Assembly (NCBI RefSeq): GCF_008312935.1
Contig: NZ_VSZO01000007.1
Coordinates: 353,173 to 417,172, forward strand
Length of the DNA: 64,000 nt
Source of the DNA: Roseiconus lacunae
Lineage (GTDB): Bacteria; Planctomycetota; Planctomycetia; Pirellulales; Pirellulaceae
Reading direction: 5' to 3'
The position numbers were made by a program, and so were the translations under genes. The notes beneath the pieces were generated by a model, which worked only from the letters and a program-made list of their open reading frames with translations, was not told the DNA's origin and ran no database searches. Positions within the stretch are counted from its first letter, which is position 1, and every line of letters starts with the position of its first letter. Shown piece after piece: positions 29,167 to 37,138 of this stretch.

Positions 29167-29189
29167 TCAACCTGTCAGCCGAAAACGTG

Positions 29190-31178
29190 TCAAGCGATCC
29201 GCTTGTTATATAACCACCACTCGAGTGCCAAGACGACCAACAAAAGCAGAAGCAGCCAACGCCAAAACTCATAACGCGTTTCCATGGTACCGGACGTTTC
29301 GATCTTCTCGTATCCGATTTCGAACTCGCTGCGCGGATTGATCTGGCTTTCCATCCGACTAAATAAATTGATTGCGAATAGGTCGACTAACTTTTCATCC
29401 GCCATGACGCGATAGTTGCCAGGCATTTCCGAGTCGACAAACTCGACGGTTCCCGATTGACCGGTGGGAATGGTTTCCGCCGTCCCACTGCCGCGTGCAA
29501 TCTGAACTTCACCGATTTGACTTTCCACACGCAGCCGAACCGTATCACCTGGAAGAAACGAGGCTGCATTGGTCGCGTCGGCGGCACCGGCAAGGTGCCG
29601 AAGAACGTTGAGCAGAAATACCGGCCAGGAGCGTTCGGCAAACCAATTCGTATTGGTTTGCGGTATCCCATCGTCGGAATTGGTCACGATCGCGAAGCCG
29701 AGCACCAGATCTTGATAACCATCTCGAGGGGCGAGTGCCAGCACGGTCCCATTGTCGGCTCCGACCAATTCCCGAGTACCAACCGGGCCGGTTACGCTAC
29801 GCCCTTCGAAAATCAGCAGCGAGAACAGTTCTAGGTATTGCATCATCGGGTGCGTTCGATCGATATCGACCAAGATCGTCTGCCCTGGTTCGCTCGCCCA
29901 AGACCAATCGGCATTTGGAAGGGCGGCGACGAAGAAGGTATTTGTCAGCGGCAACGTCTTGGGTTGGCAGCGATCGTAGATAATCAAATCATCCAAACCG
30001 GCGGTCGCTCGCGCGGTGTATTCCGGCGATTCCATATAGCTTGGCGGCTGAAAGTCAGCGACACAAATCTTTGCCGCACTTTCGGTGGTCAGGCCAAGTT
30101 CGAGCGGACGATTCCCCTGCGTGATCACCAAGACCGACACCGTACGAAGCGGACGAAGCCCTGCGTAAGCAAAGTTATCGATGCTAAAATCGTCGCTGAA
30201 TCCTTGATCTCCGTCATCCGATTCAAGACGTGCTTCGAGCGTTGCCGCTTCGCCTTGGTCGGAAAGTGCGAACGTCAACGAGCCTTCTTCATCAGGCTCC
30301 AAAGTCACCGCCTCCGCGTCTCTCCACTGACCATCGACGTACAGCGAGACGTTAAACGTCTCCGCGTCCTTGCCAAAATTCACCACCGTCGCAAAGGCTT
30401 GAGCGTCACCAGGTCGCTCGACATTTCGGTCGGCACTAAATGCGGTGATTCCAACGTTGCGAGGGGAATCACTGCCGATCTTGAGATAGGTCGGGACGAG
30501 ATTACCGACGTTGAAATCCGCCACGTCGCGGAACCCGCCATCGCTAAAAATCAGTAAATCGGCCGGCAGCGGGTCGGCGACTTGAATGTCATTGACGTCT
30601 CCGGCTTCGCTGCTTCGCCGCGGGTTGGCCAACCCATCTGCCGCTTCAAGTGCGCCGATGATGTCGGTGGGACGATTGGTGACCTGTGCACGATCGAGTG
30701 CCGCCCGCAATCGGCCACGATCACTCGTGAACGATTGCAAGACTTCGGCACGGTCGCTGAACGTAATCAACATCGCGGTGTCCTGATCTTCCATCTGGTC
30801 GATCTGATCACGAATCATCAGCTTTGCCATTGCGAATCGATTCTCTTGCTCAACGTCTTCGGTCATCATGCTCGCCGATGCGTCAAGCAGAAACACCTTT
30901 CTCCCCAGACCGGAGGTTTCGCCTTGCTGCCCGGGCCGCAGTAAGGCGAGTGCCGCGAGCAAAACCGCGAGCAGTTGCAGTAACAACAAAAGGTTGTTGC
31001 GGATCCGCTGAAACAGGCTGTTGACGTGCAGATCTTCCACCGTCCGCGACCACAAGTAAGTACTTGGGATCTCGATCGGTTCTCGACGCAACTTCAAGAA
31101 GTAAAGCAGGATGATCCCGATCGGGACTACGGCAAAGATCGCCCACTGCCATGGGGCCAACGTCGAGATCCAACTCAT
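29190..31178 (-). CDS. BatA-type membrane protein with von Willebrand factor A domain
   Basis: Seen: 662 residues, ATG start overlapping the stop of the DUF58 gene by 4 bases. Two N-terminal membrane helices (about 7-28 and 61-80) surround the conserved PIEIPSTYLWSR and RNNLLLLLQLLAVLLAALAL of the BatA N-terminal domain. A VWA domain follows with a complete metal-ion site DASAS at 99-103 and a later FSDGG. A long beta-rich extracytoplasmic part comes next, and a C-terminal helix (about 636-655) ends in WWLYNKRIA. Known: BatA-like VWA proteins work with MoxR AAA ATPases and DUF58 proteins in envelope-stress and complex-assembly roles. Context: middle gene of the three-gene operon, coupled to DUF58. 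The MoxR gene is not in the immediate neighbourhood. Confidence 0.88.
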   Translation of the reverse strand: MSWISTLAPWQWAIFAVVPIGIILLYFLKLRREPIEIPSTYLWSRTVEDLHVNSLFQRIRNNLLLLLQLLAVLLAALALLRPGQQGETSGLGRKVFLLDASASMMTEDVEQENRFAMAKLMIRDQIDQMEDQDTAMLITFSDRAEVLQSFTSDRGRLRAALDRAQVTNRPTDIIGALEAADGLANPRRSSEAGDVNDIQVADPLPADLLIFSDGGFRDVADFNVGNLVPTYLKIGSDSPRNVGITAFSADRNVERPGDAQAFATVVNFGKDAETFNVSLYVDGQWRDAEAVTLEPDEEGSLTFALSDQGEAATLEARLESDDGDQGFSDDFSIDNFAYAGLRPLRTVSVLVITQGNRPLELGLTTESAAKICVADFQPPSYMESPEYTARATAGLDDLIIYDRCQPKTLPLTNTFFVAALPNADWSWASEPGQTILVDIDRTHPMMQYLELFSLLIFEGRSVTGPVGTRELVGADNGTVLALAPRDGYQDLVLGFAIVTNSDDGIPQTNTNWFAERSWPVFLLNVLRHLAGAADATNAASFLPGDTVRLRVESQIGEVQIARGSGTAETIPTGQSGTVEFVDSEMPGNYRVMADEKLVDLFAINLFSRMESQINPRSEFEIGYEKIETSGTMETRYEFWRWLLLLLLVVLALEWWLYNKRIA

Positions 31179-32068
31179 CGAACGACGCCTCGCTGTCGGA
31201 GATACTTTGTCATCACGTCATCGACAGGCTGATCGGTCAATACCGGTATGTACGCGATGCCTCGACGGGAACAAAACGTCTTGACCGATGTTAAAAACGA
31301 CTGCAACGTTTGTTTATAGCGGTCGAGCACATAGGCATTGACGGTGATTTCAGTTTGATCGCCGTCTTCGATATCGATCAATCGACGGTCACCACGAATC
31401 GGTGGATCGACCTCTTCTGGCGACAGGACATGCATGATGTAGACATCCATACGCCGACCGATCAATAGCCGGAGTGCCTGTTCGAATCCGGATTTATCCA
31501 TTAAGTCGGTCAAGAGAACGACCACACCGGTGCCCGTATTACGAATCGAAAAATCCTTGACACCTTCAAGCAGCGAAACATTGTCACCACTTTGAAGTGA
31601 CTCAAGGTACTGCAACATCTGCCATAAACCTGTTCGTCCACGAAGCACCGGAGCACGACGCCCCTGTCCGCCCAACGCTTGAATGCTGACTCGGTCAGCT
31701 CGACAGAGGCCGATGTATCCGAGCGCCGCGGCCATCTGCTTGGCGACATGTAGCTTCGTCGGAGTTCCAAAGTTCATCGACTCGCTGCAATCGATCAATC
31801 CATAGACATGAAGGTCTTCCTCCTCTTGATAGAGCTTGAGGAATAATTGATCGAGACGAGCGTAAAGGTTCCAGTCGATCAGCCGGAGATCGTCACCGGG
31901 GACATAGTTCCGAAAGTCGGCGAACTCGACGCTTTGCCCCTTCCGCTTGCTTCGCCTTTCGCCCTTCATCCGTCCTCGGAAGACTTTACGCGAAACCAAT
32001 TCCAAACGCTCGAGCTTGGCAAGTAGCTCGGGAGACAACAGTTGCAGTGATTCAGTCGGGGCGCTCAT
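31175..32068 (-). CDS. DUF58 domain protein (MoxR-associated)
   Basis: Seen: 297 residues, ATG start. The DUF58 signature is clear: GQSVEFADFRNYVPGDDLRL then IDWNLYARLDQLFLKLYQEE and LIDCSESM, the last being a VWA-like metal-site strand. No membrane segment. Known: DUF58 proteins are VWA-fold partners of MoxR ATPases and membrane VWA proteins. Context: its stop overlaps the start of the BatA-type gene (translational coupling), and the upstream gene, ygfZ, ends 85 bp before it on the same strand and is functionally unrelated. MoxR normally lies just upstream of DUF58 but is absent here. Function in detail is not established. Confidence 0.92.
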   Translation of the reverse strand: MSAPTESLQLLSPELLAKLERLELVSRKVFRGRMKGERRSKRKGQSVEFADFRNYVPGDDLRLIDWNLYARLDQLFLKLYQEEEDLHVYGLIDCSESMNFGTPTKLHVAKQMAAALGYIGLCRADRVSIQALGGQGRRAPVLRGRTGLWQMLQYLESLQSGDNVSLLEGVKDFSIRNTGTGVVVLLTDLMDKSGFEQALRLLIGRRMDVYIMHVLSPEEVDPPIRGDRRLIDIEDGDQTEITVNAYVLDRYKQTLQSFLTSVKTFCSRRGIAYIPVLTDQPVDDVMTKYLRQRGVVR

Positions 32069-32153
32069 GCGGACAGTTTACTGAATATTGCACTGCACGG
32101 GGGCAAGGGCACTGACCACAGCCATTACCGTGTCCGCTTTTTCCGGAGCCTGA

Positions 32154-33017
32154 TCACGCAAGGACTGTCGCGGTGAAGCCTTCGCCGGTCGCTTCCGAAC
32201 CGGCTTCAAAGTGGGATCGCCGGGCGACGCCAATCGCAATGGCTGAGTTTTGCGATTGTGGGGCGACACTGGTTAACCTTCCGACCGTCTTGCCATTGGC
32301 AGACATTTCTGCCCCTGGTTCGGGGACGATTCCGCTAACCTGCCACTGCACTAACTGTTTTTGGACTTGCCCCAACGCGTCCAGTCGCGCGACCGTCTCT
32401 TGTCCAAGATAACATCCCTTGGTGAAGCAAATCGTTTGTTCGTTTCGGTTCGCTTCTTGTGGCAGGTTCTTTTCGCTTAAATCGATCCCAAACCATGGGA
32501 AGTTCGCCAGTGTACGGCTGTGATGAAATGAGGAATCATCACCGATCGATTCGCCCACTGTTTGTATGACCTGTTCGACCGCGCCCGGAGTTTCACTTAA
32601 GACGACAAAGCTACCCTCGCCCAACCAATCGACTTCGTATCGCACGGCATTGCACTGCCCCCAATCGGTTTCGCTTTGTAAAGGGGAACTGACATCAGGA
32701 GCAAACACAAACGCGGTCAAGTCCACCGATCGATCCACGGGGACCGAGTCTTCACGAATGGTGTAGCGATCGGCATGGCTGCCGACCGCATCGGCTTGCC
32801 CGGGGGCTCCGATCAGGCGAAAGCCATCGGCCGTCCTAAACGCGTCGACAAAAGCAACCAGTTTGCCCTTAACATCGGTGACAAATGTTTCACAGCCACA
32901 CCCATTTTCTAACGATCGGACGTCGTTGGTCGTCAGATTGTTCAGGATTTTGACGGTGTCTGCACCGACAAAGTCAACGACAGTTAGGCTTGAAAGCCGA
33001 TGGACGGAGGTCATCAA
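32154..33017 (-). CDS. ygfZ: YgfZ/GcvT-family folate-binding protein (iron-sulfur cluster repair type)
   Basis: Seen: 287 residues. The diagnostic YgfZ motif KGCYLGQE begins at Lys 200 and contains the Cys that is invariant in the family. The N-terminal part (LNNLTTNDVRSLENGCGCETFVTDVKGK, in pieces) fits the GcvT-like fold with folate-binding residues. Length is close to that of other YgfZ proteins. ATG start at 33017; Met 2 is an alternative. Known: YgfZ uses tetrahydrofolate and helps maintain certain Fe-S enzymes, including the tRNA methylthiolase MiaB. Context: upstream of DUF58 on the same strand with an 85-bp gap, so linkage may be only positional. The symbol is used for the family; orthology to the E. 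coli gene is inferred from the motif. Confidence 0.88.
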   Translation of the reverse strand: MMTSVHRLSSLTVVDFVGADTVKILNNLTTNDVRSLENGCGCETFVTDVKGKLVAFVDAFRTADGFRLIGAPGQADAVGSHADRYTIREDSVPVDRSVDLTAFVFAPDVSSPLQSETDWGQCNAVRYEVDWLGEGSFVVLSETPGAVEQVIQTVGESIGDDSSFHHSRTLANFPWFGIDLSEKNLPQEANRNEQTICFTKGCYLGQETVARLDALGQVQKQLVQWQVSGIVPEPGAEMSANGKTVGRLTSVAPQSQNSAIAIGVARRSHFEAGSEATGEGFTATVLA

Positions 33018-33185
33018 AGCGTTCGCCCAAAGGTACCGAGGCGGAGAAAGATAAATGAATTCAAGCGTGCCACGTCGCCATGCTTCGCGGGTTCACGTTG
33101 AGGTAAATGATTGCCGCTCGTGATCGCGTCACGGCATGTTTGGAAGCGAAGGCCGATGCCCTTTCGCTTTGATAAGTTGATATGG

Positions 33186-33288
33186 TGAGCCACTAGCCGC
33201 TTGGCGTTATTCCGGTGAAGTCCGCTGAACCATGGCTCCCGCCACGCGGATCATCCCAAAAACCGGGGCTAACGCCAGCCGGCTAATA
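33186..33288 (+). repeat. Dispersed palindromic intergenic repeat, copy 4 (two halves)
   Basis: Left half GCCGCTTGGCGTTATTCCGG (within 33186-33217) and right half ACCGGGGCTAACGCCAGCCG with GCTAAT (33261-33288) are imperfect reverse complements, 43 bases apart. They fill most of the 284-bp gap between two minus-strand genes; nothing else is seen there. Confidence 0.65.
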
Positions 33289-33301
33289 CTGTCGCCCGGC
33301 C

Positions 33302-35155
33302 CTAGGACACGTCCTTGAGCATGGCCTCCTGTTCGCGAGCGATGTCGCTTCCATCAGGGGTTTCGTCACTGTTCACGTCGAACCATTCTTCTTTGAACTG
33401 CAAGTAGCCGCCTTTTCCGGCAGCCGCGTTCTTGAGTGCTTGGTTGGCACCGAGTGCGATCACCGCATCGCCCATTGCGACTTCTGGATAACAACGTGGC
33501 TTGTTCTCTGGGTCGGGGTTGCGAATGCAGAATGCCCAGTGCTCGATTTCCTCGCGGTAGCCACGGCTGACCGGACCGGTCGCGGCTGCCTGGGCAACCG
33601 GAGCGGCAAAGTCACCGCTGGCGCTGGTGTCCAGAGCGTAGGATCCGGCGGCGTCCTTCTTTACACCAACCTTGCTGCTGGTGTCGCTATTGCGGTACAG
33701 CAAGACGTCCTGTTCTTTATCCAAGACCAAGGTACCCTTGCTCCCCATCACGACTTCGCCCCAACCGCCGAAACCGTTCCCGTTGATCGTGCTGTAAGTT
33801 ACGACGACCTTCTTGTTCGGGTCTTGTTCGTAACCGGGGACGGCACCATTGGGATAGCCTTCAACGCGATCGTGGTAACCGACGTCAAACGTTTCGGGAT
33901 ACTCTGGTCCGGGGAACTCGAACGTGCAGTAAATATGGTCGCCGACTTCACGGTCACGCGGCATGATGTGGCGTCCGCCGACGGCATGAACCGACAATGG
34001 ATGAACTTTCTTTCCGTCTTCACGCAGTGACGACAGGAAAATACTGACTGCGTCAAGTTGGTGACTGCCGAGTTCAGCCATCAAACCTGCACCGGTTCGT
34101 TGGAATAAACGCCAGCGGTGAAGTTCTTCGGCTGCCGAGAACATCTCTTCTTTGCCGCCGGGAAATTTGACGCTGAAGTCGTTGTAGCCAAACTTCGATA
34201 GCTGATCGTTCAGCATTTTGTCGGCATCCCAAGCTTCCCACTGAGCGACTTCGGCTTGAAGACGTTCGATGTCCGCCGCAGAGGTCGCGTTTTCGAGTGC
34301 CCGGCGCCGATGGTCCAAGTCCTTGGCGATGCGATCAAAGAGCTTGCCGTTTTCGTCCTTTTCGCCACCGGGAATTGGCATCGACCAACTATCCCGGCCC
34401 GGCAAGTTTCCACGGTGCCACTGTGCGCGGATGTGGTGCAATTGTCCGAGCAGTCCCCAACGGATCAAGTTCACGGCGTTTTCGTACTTGACGTTGTAGT
34501 GCCGTTGGTGACCGGTGGCCAAGTGAATGGGGTTGCCCTTTTTGTCCTTCAGTTCAGCCGCCATCCGGCTCATCACTTTGCACTGGGCGACATTGTGGGC
34601 CATCAGCTTTTCAGTCAACACATGCAAGCCACGCTCCATCGCGAGTGCGGCCACGGGGGCATGCAACCAAAGCGGCAACGCGATAATGACAGCTTCGATG
34701 TCTGGATCATCCAAACATTCCATGATGCCACCGGTCGTGAGACCATCGTAAACCTTGACATGCTTCCGCGCCTCCGATTCGTCTTTGTATCCTGCAACGC
34801 GGATCAAACCGGGACGGCGGACCAACGCCGATGCGCTACTACAGTCACCGTGAAAAGCACGGTGTTGACTAAAGGGTCGAATGTCACAGATCGCACGGAC
34901 GTCGACGTAGTTTGGATTACAACCGCCGATCAAGACGTTGCCCTCGTCACCGGTTCCGATGACGGCAACGCGGACAGGATCCTTGACTTCGCCGTAACCG
35001 AAATAAGCGGCTCCTAGTCCCGCACCACTGACCACACCGGCACCAACGATGCCGCGCAAAAAATCGCGTCGGTTAACATCGTAGTAGCTTGAAACGGCGT
35101 TGTAGTAATTCTCTTCTCCGACGGTACGCTCGTCCGCAGAAAGCTTGTCGACCAT
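33302..35155 (-). CDS. Tat-exported Gfo/Idh/MocA family oxidoreductase
   Basis: Seen: 617 residues, ATG start. A twin-arginine motif NRRDFLRG at 28-35 is followed by a Gly/Ala-rich hydrophobic stretch. A Rossmann nucleotide-binding start follows, VAVIGTGDEGN (64-74), then the conserved TEKLMAHN (the EKP-type segment in altered form) and AELGSHQLDA. Insertions make it longer than cytosolic members (about 350-400). Known: Gfo/Idh/MocA enzymes are NAD(P)-dependent sugar or inositol oxidoreductases, and planctomycetes have many Tat-exported versions thought to carry a tightly bound cofactor. Context: it is transcribed after the DoxX-type gene (108-bp gap). Inference: a periplasmic carbohydrate oxidoreductase. 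The usual EKP proline is replaced by Leu here. Confidence 0.9.
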   Translation of the reverse strand: MVDKLSADERTVGEENYYNAVSSYYDVNRRDFLRGIVGAGVVSGAGLGAAYFGYGEVKDPVRVAVIGTGDEGNVLIGGCNPNYVDVRAICDIRPFSQHRAFHGDCSSASALVRRPGLIRVAGYKDESEARKHVKVYDGLTTGGIMECLDDPDIEAVIIALPLWLHAPVAALAMERGLHVLTEKLMAHNVAQCKVMSRMAAELKDKKGNPIHLATGHQRHYNVKYENAVNLIRWGLLGQLHHIRAQWHRGNLPGRDSWSMPIPGGEKDENGKLFDRIAKDLDHRRRALENATSAADIERLQAEVAQWEAWDADKMLNDQLSKFGYNDFSVKFPGGKEEMFSAAEELHRWRLFQRTGAGLMAELGSHQLDAVSIFLSSLREDGKKVHPLSVHAVGGRHIMPRDREVGDHIYCTFEFPGPEYPETFDVGYHDRVEGYPNGAVPGYEQDPNKKVVVTYSTINGNGFGGWGEVVMGSKGTLVLDKEQDVLLYRNSDTSSKVGVKKDAAGSYALDTSASGDFAAPVAQAAATGPVSRGYREEIEHWAFCIRNPDPENKPRCYPEVAMGDAVIALGANQALKNAAAGKGGYLQFKEEWFDVNSDETPDGSDIAREQEAMLKDVS

Positions 35156-35263
35156 CTTGATATCCTCGAAACGGGTGTTTTGTATTGTTGATTGAGTGGG
35201 AACGCGACAAGGACGGCTGATCTAGCTGCGTCCTTTGAGTTTATCCGGTTTTGTACTTTCAGC

Positions 35264-36253
35264 TTACTTCTTTTCGACCGGATCTTTCGCCAGCGACTTT
35301 CGAACGATCAGGTGCAAGAAGTAATCCAAGCCGGCGAATCGTCCGGCCCCGGTCGCGGCTAATACCAAGCAGGCCATGCACTCGACCAACTGATACATCG
35401 TGCTGCTGGGCCCCGTCGCGGGTGGCAATTGGCTCAGGAATACTGAACCGAGAAAACCTGCGGCGGCTAACGCGGCAACGGGTGTAAACAACCCCAAAAG
35501 CAAACACCATCCGATCGCCAAATCAAAGTAGGGCACCACTCGATTGAGCAGTGACGTGTCGACGCGTTCCAATCGGGGCCGGGTGATTTGAATCGGTGGC
35601 GACTGTTGTCGTTGATTCGGGGCGGCGAGAGAATTAACGGTGCCTTCGTAAGCACTCCACAATTGGTCGATTTCCGCCAGGACTGGTTTAATCTTGGCGT
35701 CGTTCTCCCGCCGGACTGTTTGGACTTGGTCGGCAAGACTTTCGACCCCCTGACGGGCAGGGTCTTGACGCAGCTTTTCGACCTGAGCGAGGCCAAGTTT
35801 ATACTCACGGATCTCGTCGGCGTTGCTCTCCAGGATCAATTCCAGGTTCTTGAGCAACGTTTTCAACGCATCGTCGGTGGCCTTCTTTTCTTTGTCGGTG
35901 AACTGATAGTAGTCGGCCGCGCGGTCGGCATACTCACCCAACCACCATTCGTGATTCTCGGGGTTCAAACGGAACTCGCCGTGACGGTCCCACACCATTT
36001 GGTGGAAGTGTTCTTCATAAGGGCCTTTGGCATTGGCGAAAAACGGTGCCGCGTCCCAATCGCCTTGGCGGACTTTATCGCGGCCTTCGGTGAAAAAATG
36101 AAATCCAATCGTCAACCGAAGCAGGACAAGCATGGCAATCGCGAGGATTCCCAGTATCCGAGGCGAGATTCCCCAGCCGACCACCAGTCGCAACGGGGAT
36201 AAGAGAAGATGTTTCACGATCGCGGAGCGCTCCGATGCTAGGCAAGTGGGCAA
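35264..36253 (-). CDS. DoxX-family membrane protein
   Basis: Seen: 329 residues. A first membrane helix (about 34-50; LGILAIAMLVLLRLTIG) is followed by FHFFTEGRDK, the usual start of DoxX-type proteins. A large soluble insertion (about 58-215) contains two predicted helices and a Gln/Pro linker. Three C-terminal hydrophobic segments (about 235-310) then complete a four-helix bundle. Start uncertain: ATG 36253 gives a 33-residue cytosolic leader, and a GTG closer to the first helix is possible. Known: DoxX-like proteins are small four-helix membrane proteins linked to quinone or thiol redox chemistry. Context: upstream of the Tat-exported oxidoreductase on the same strand, so it might pass electrons for it (inference). 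Confidence 0.78.
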   Translation of the reverse strand: MPTCLASERSAIVKHLLLSPLRLVVGWGISPRILGILAIAMLVLLRLTIGFHFFTEGRDKVRQGDWDAAPFFANAKGPYEEHFHQMVWDRHGEFRLNPENHEWWLGEYADRAADYYQFTDKEKKATDDALKTLLKNLELILESNADEIREYKLGLAQVEKLRQDPARQGVESLADQVQTVRRENDAKIKPVLAEIDQLWSAYEGTVNSLAAPNQRQQSPPIQITRPRLERVDTSLLNRVVPYFDLAIGWCLLLGLFTPVAALAAAGFLGSVFLSQLPPATGPSSTMYQLVECMACLVLAATGAGRFAGLDYFLHLIVRKSLAKDPVEKK

Positions 36254-36881
36254 GGTAGCTTACGGTCCCCAACGGTTCTCTCACCTGGGGGGCCGAGAGG
36301 GTTAGTGAAGACTCAATTTTCGTGCATCCAGAAGGAACCAGACTCGTCCCAACGTTGACGGGTTGGGGCAAATCTGAGATTGCCAAGTCACGCCATACTG
36401 AGTTCACTTTCCCCGACCGGAACGTTCACTCGACTCGTTTCGAGCAACGCCAGCCTCTCGTTCGTAAGCCTGGATTCAGGCGGGAAGCCAGCATTATGGC
36501 CAAGATTCATGCTCACGCCAAGGAGAAAGCAGACGACTTAATCGGGCTTACAGGAGGATTCGATTTCCCGTCACTCCGATTGGCTAAAGATTGAGGAGCA
36601 ATCAATCCGAACGTTCACCAAAGAACCAGGGCAGAGTGCCTTTGCAAACTGTGTCAGTCACGTTAAGCTTCTGCTCCCGTCGCCAAACGCAGGCGACCAA
36701 CGCGAGTTCGACCAGATTCGAATGAAGGTCGGATTTCACCGTGAGCAATCGCGGGCGTTGAGCTTCTGGTTGGTGTTTTCCTCTGTTTCGCGGTTTCTCG
36801 GACTCCTTCTCCGGGAACGGCCTTCAGAAAACGAACCAACTAACATCTGATAACGAATCCAAATTAGACAACAAATCTAAC
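36254..36881 (+). other. Intergenic region, 628 bp, upstream of the SRP RNA gene
   Basis: No convincing protein gene. A 90-codon open frame at 36322-36594 has low-complexity composition without family signals and no ribosome site. The promoter of the SRP RNA probably lies in 36830-36880 (A/T-rich TTAGACAACAAATCTAACG), but its boxes could not be fixed. Confidence 0.4.
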
Positions 36882-36993
36882 GCTGTACGTCGGTGGCGAC
36901 CCTTGCGACTGTGAGTCGTGAACCTGGTCAGGACTTAAGTGGAGCAGCCATAAGCGATGTAGCTTTGTGTGAGGGTCGCCTCCAACGTACAGC
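36882..36993 (+). ncRNA. ffs: Signal recognition particle RNA (4.5S type)
   Basis: Seen: the ends pair over 22 bases, GCTGTACGTCGGTGGCGACC (36882 on) with GGTCGCCTCCAACGTACAGC (ending 36993), with two mismatches. The loop side contains the conserved SRP domain IV: GGTCAGG at 36926-36932 and GGAGCAGCC at 36941-36949 form the asymmetric and symmetric internal loops that bind the Ffh M domain, as in E. coli 4.5S RNA (GGTCAGG...GAAGCAGCC). The hairpin between them (ACTTAAGT) is a short closing stem. Length is about 112 nt, right for the small bacterial form. Known: it pairs with Ffh and FtsY to target membrane proteins. No protein gene overlaps it. It stands alone between two minus-strand genes. 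Confidence 0.9.
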
Positions 36994-37049
36994 ACGGATT
37001 CAATCTCGATTGCACTCTTCTACCGCCACGTGATCGCGCAGTCGTACTT

Positions 37050-37079
37050 ATCAGCCGCTACGCAATAGCGTGCGGTTAC
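37050..37079 (+). repeat. Short dispersed repeat, copy 1
   Basis: ATCAGCCGC, six variable bases, then ATAGCGTGCGGTT; the partner copy is at 45113-45142. The unit is an imperfect palindrome (AGCCGC / GCGGTT side) of about 30 bases. It lies in the gap after the SRP RNA. Confidence 0.5.
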
Positions 37080-37138
37080 CACGACAGCGGCCCAACCGCG
37101 ATCGCTCAGCCGATGATGTGGCTCGCTGACAACGGGGC

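Noticed and set aside
36322..36594. 90-codon open frame before the SRP RNA
   Set aside because: No ribosome site, no recognisable domain, poor codon character.
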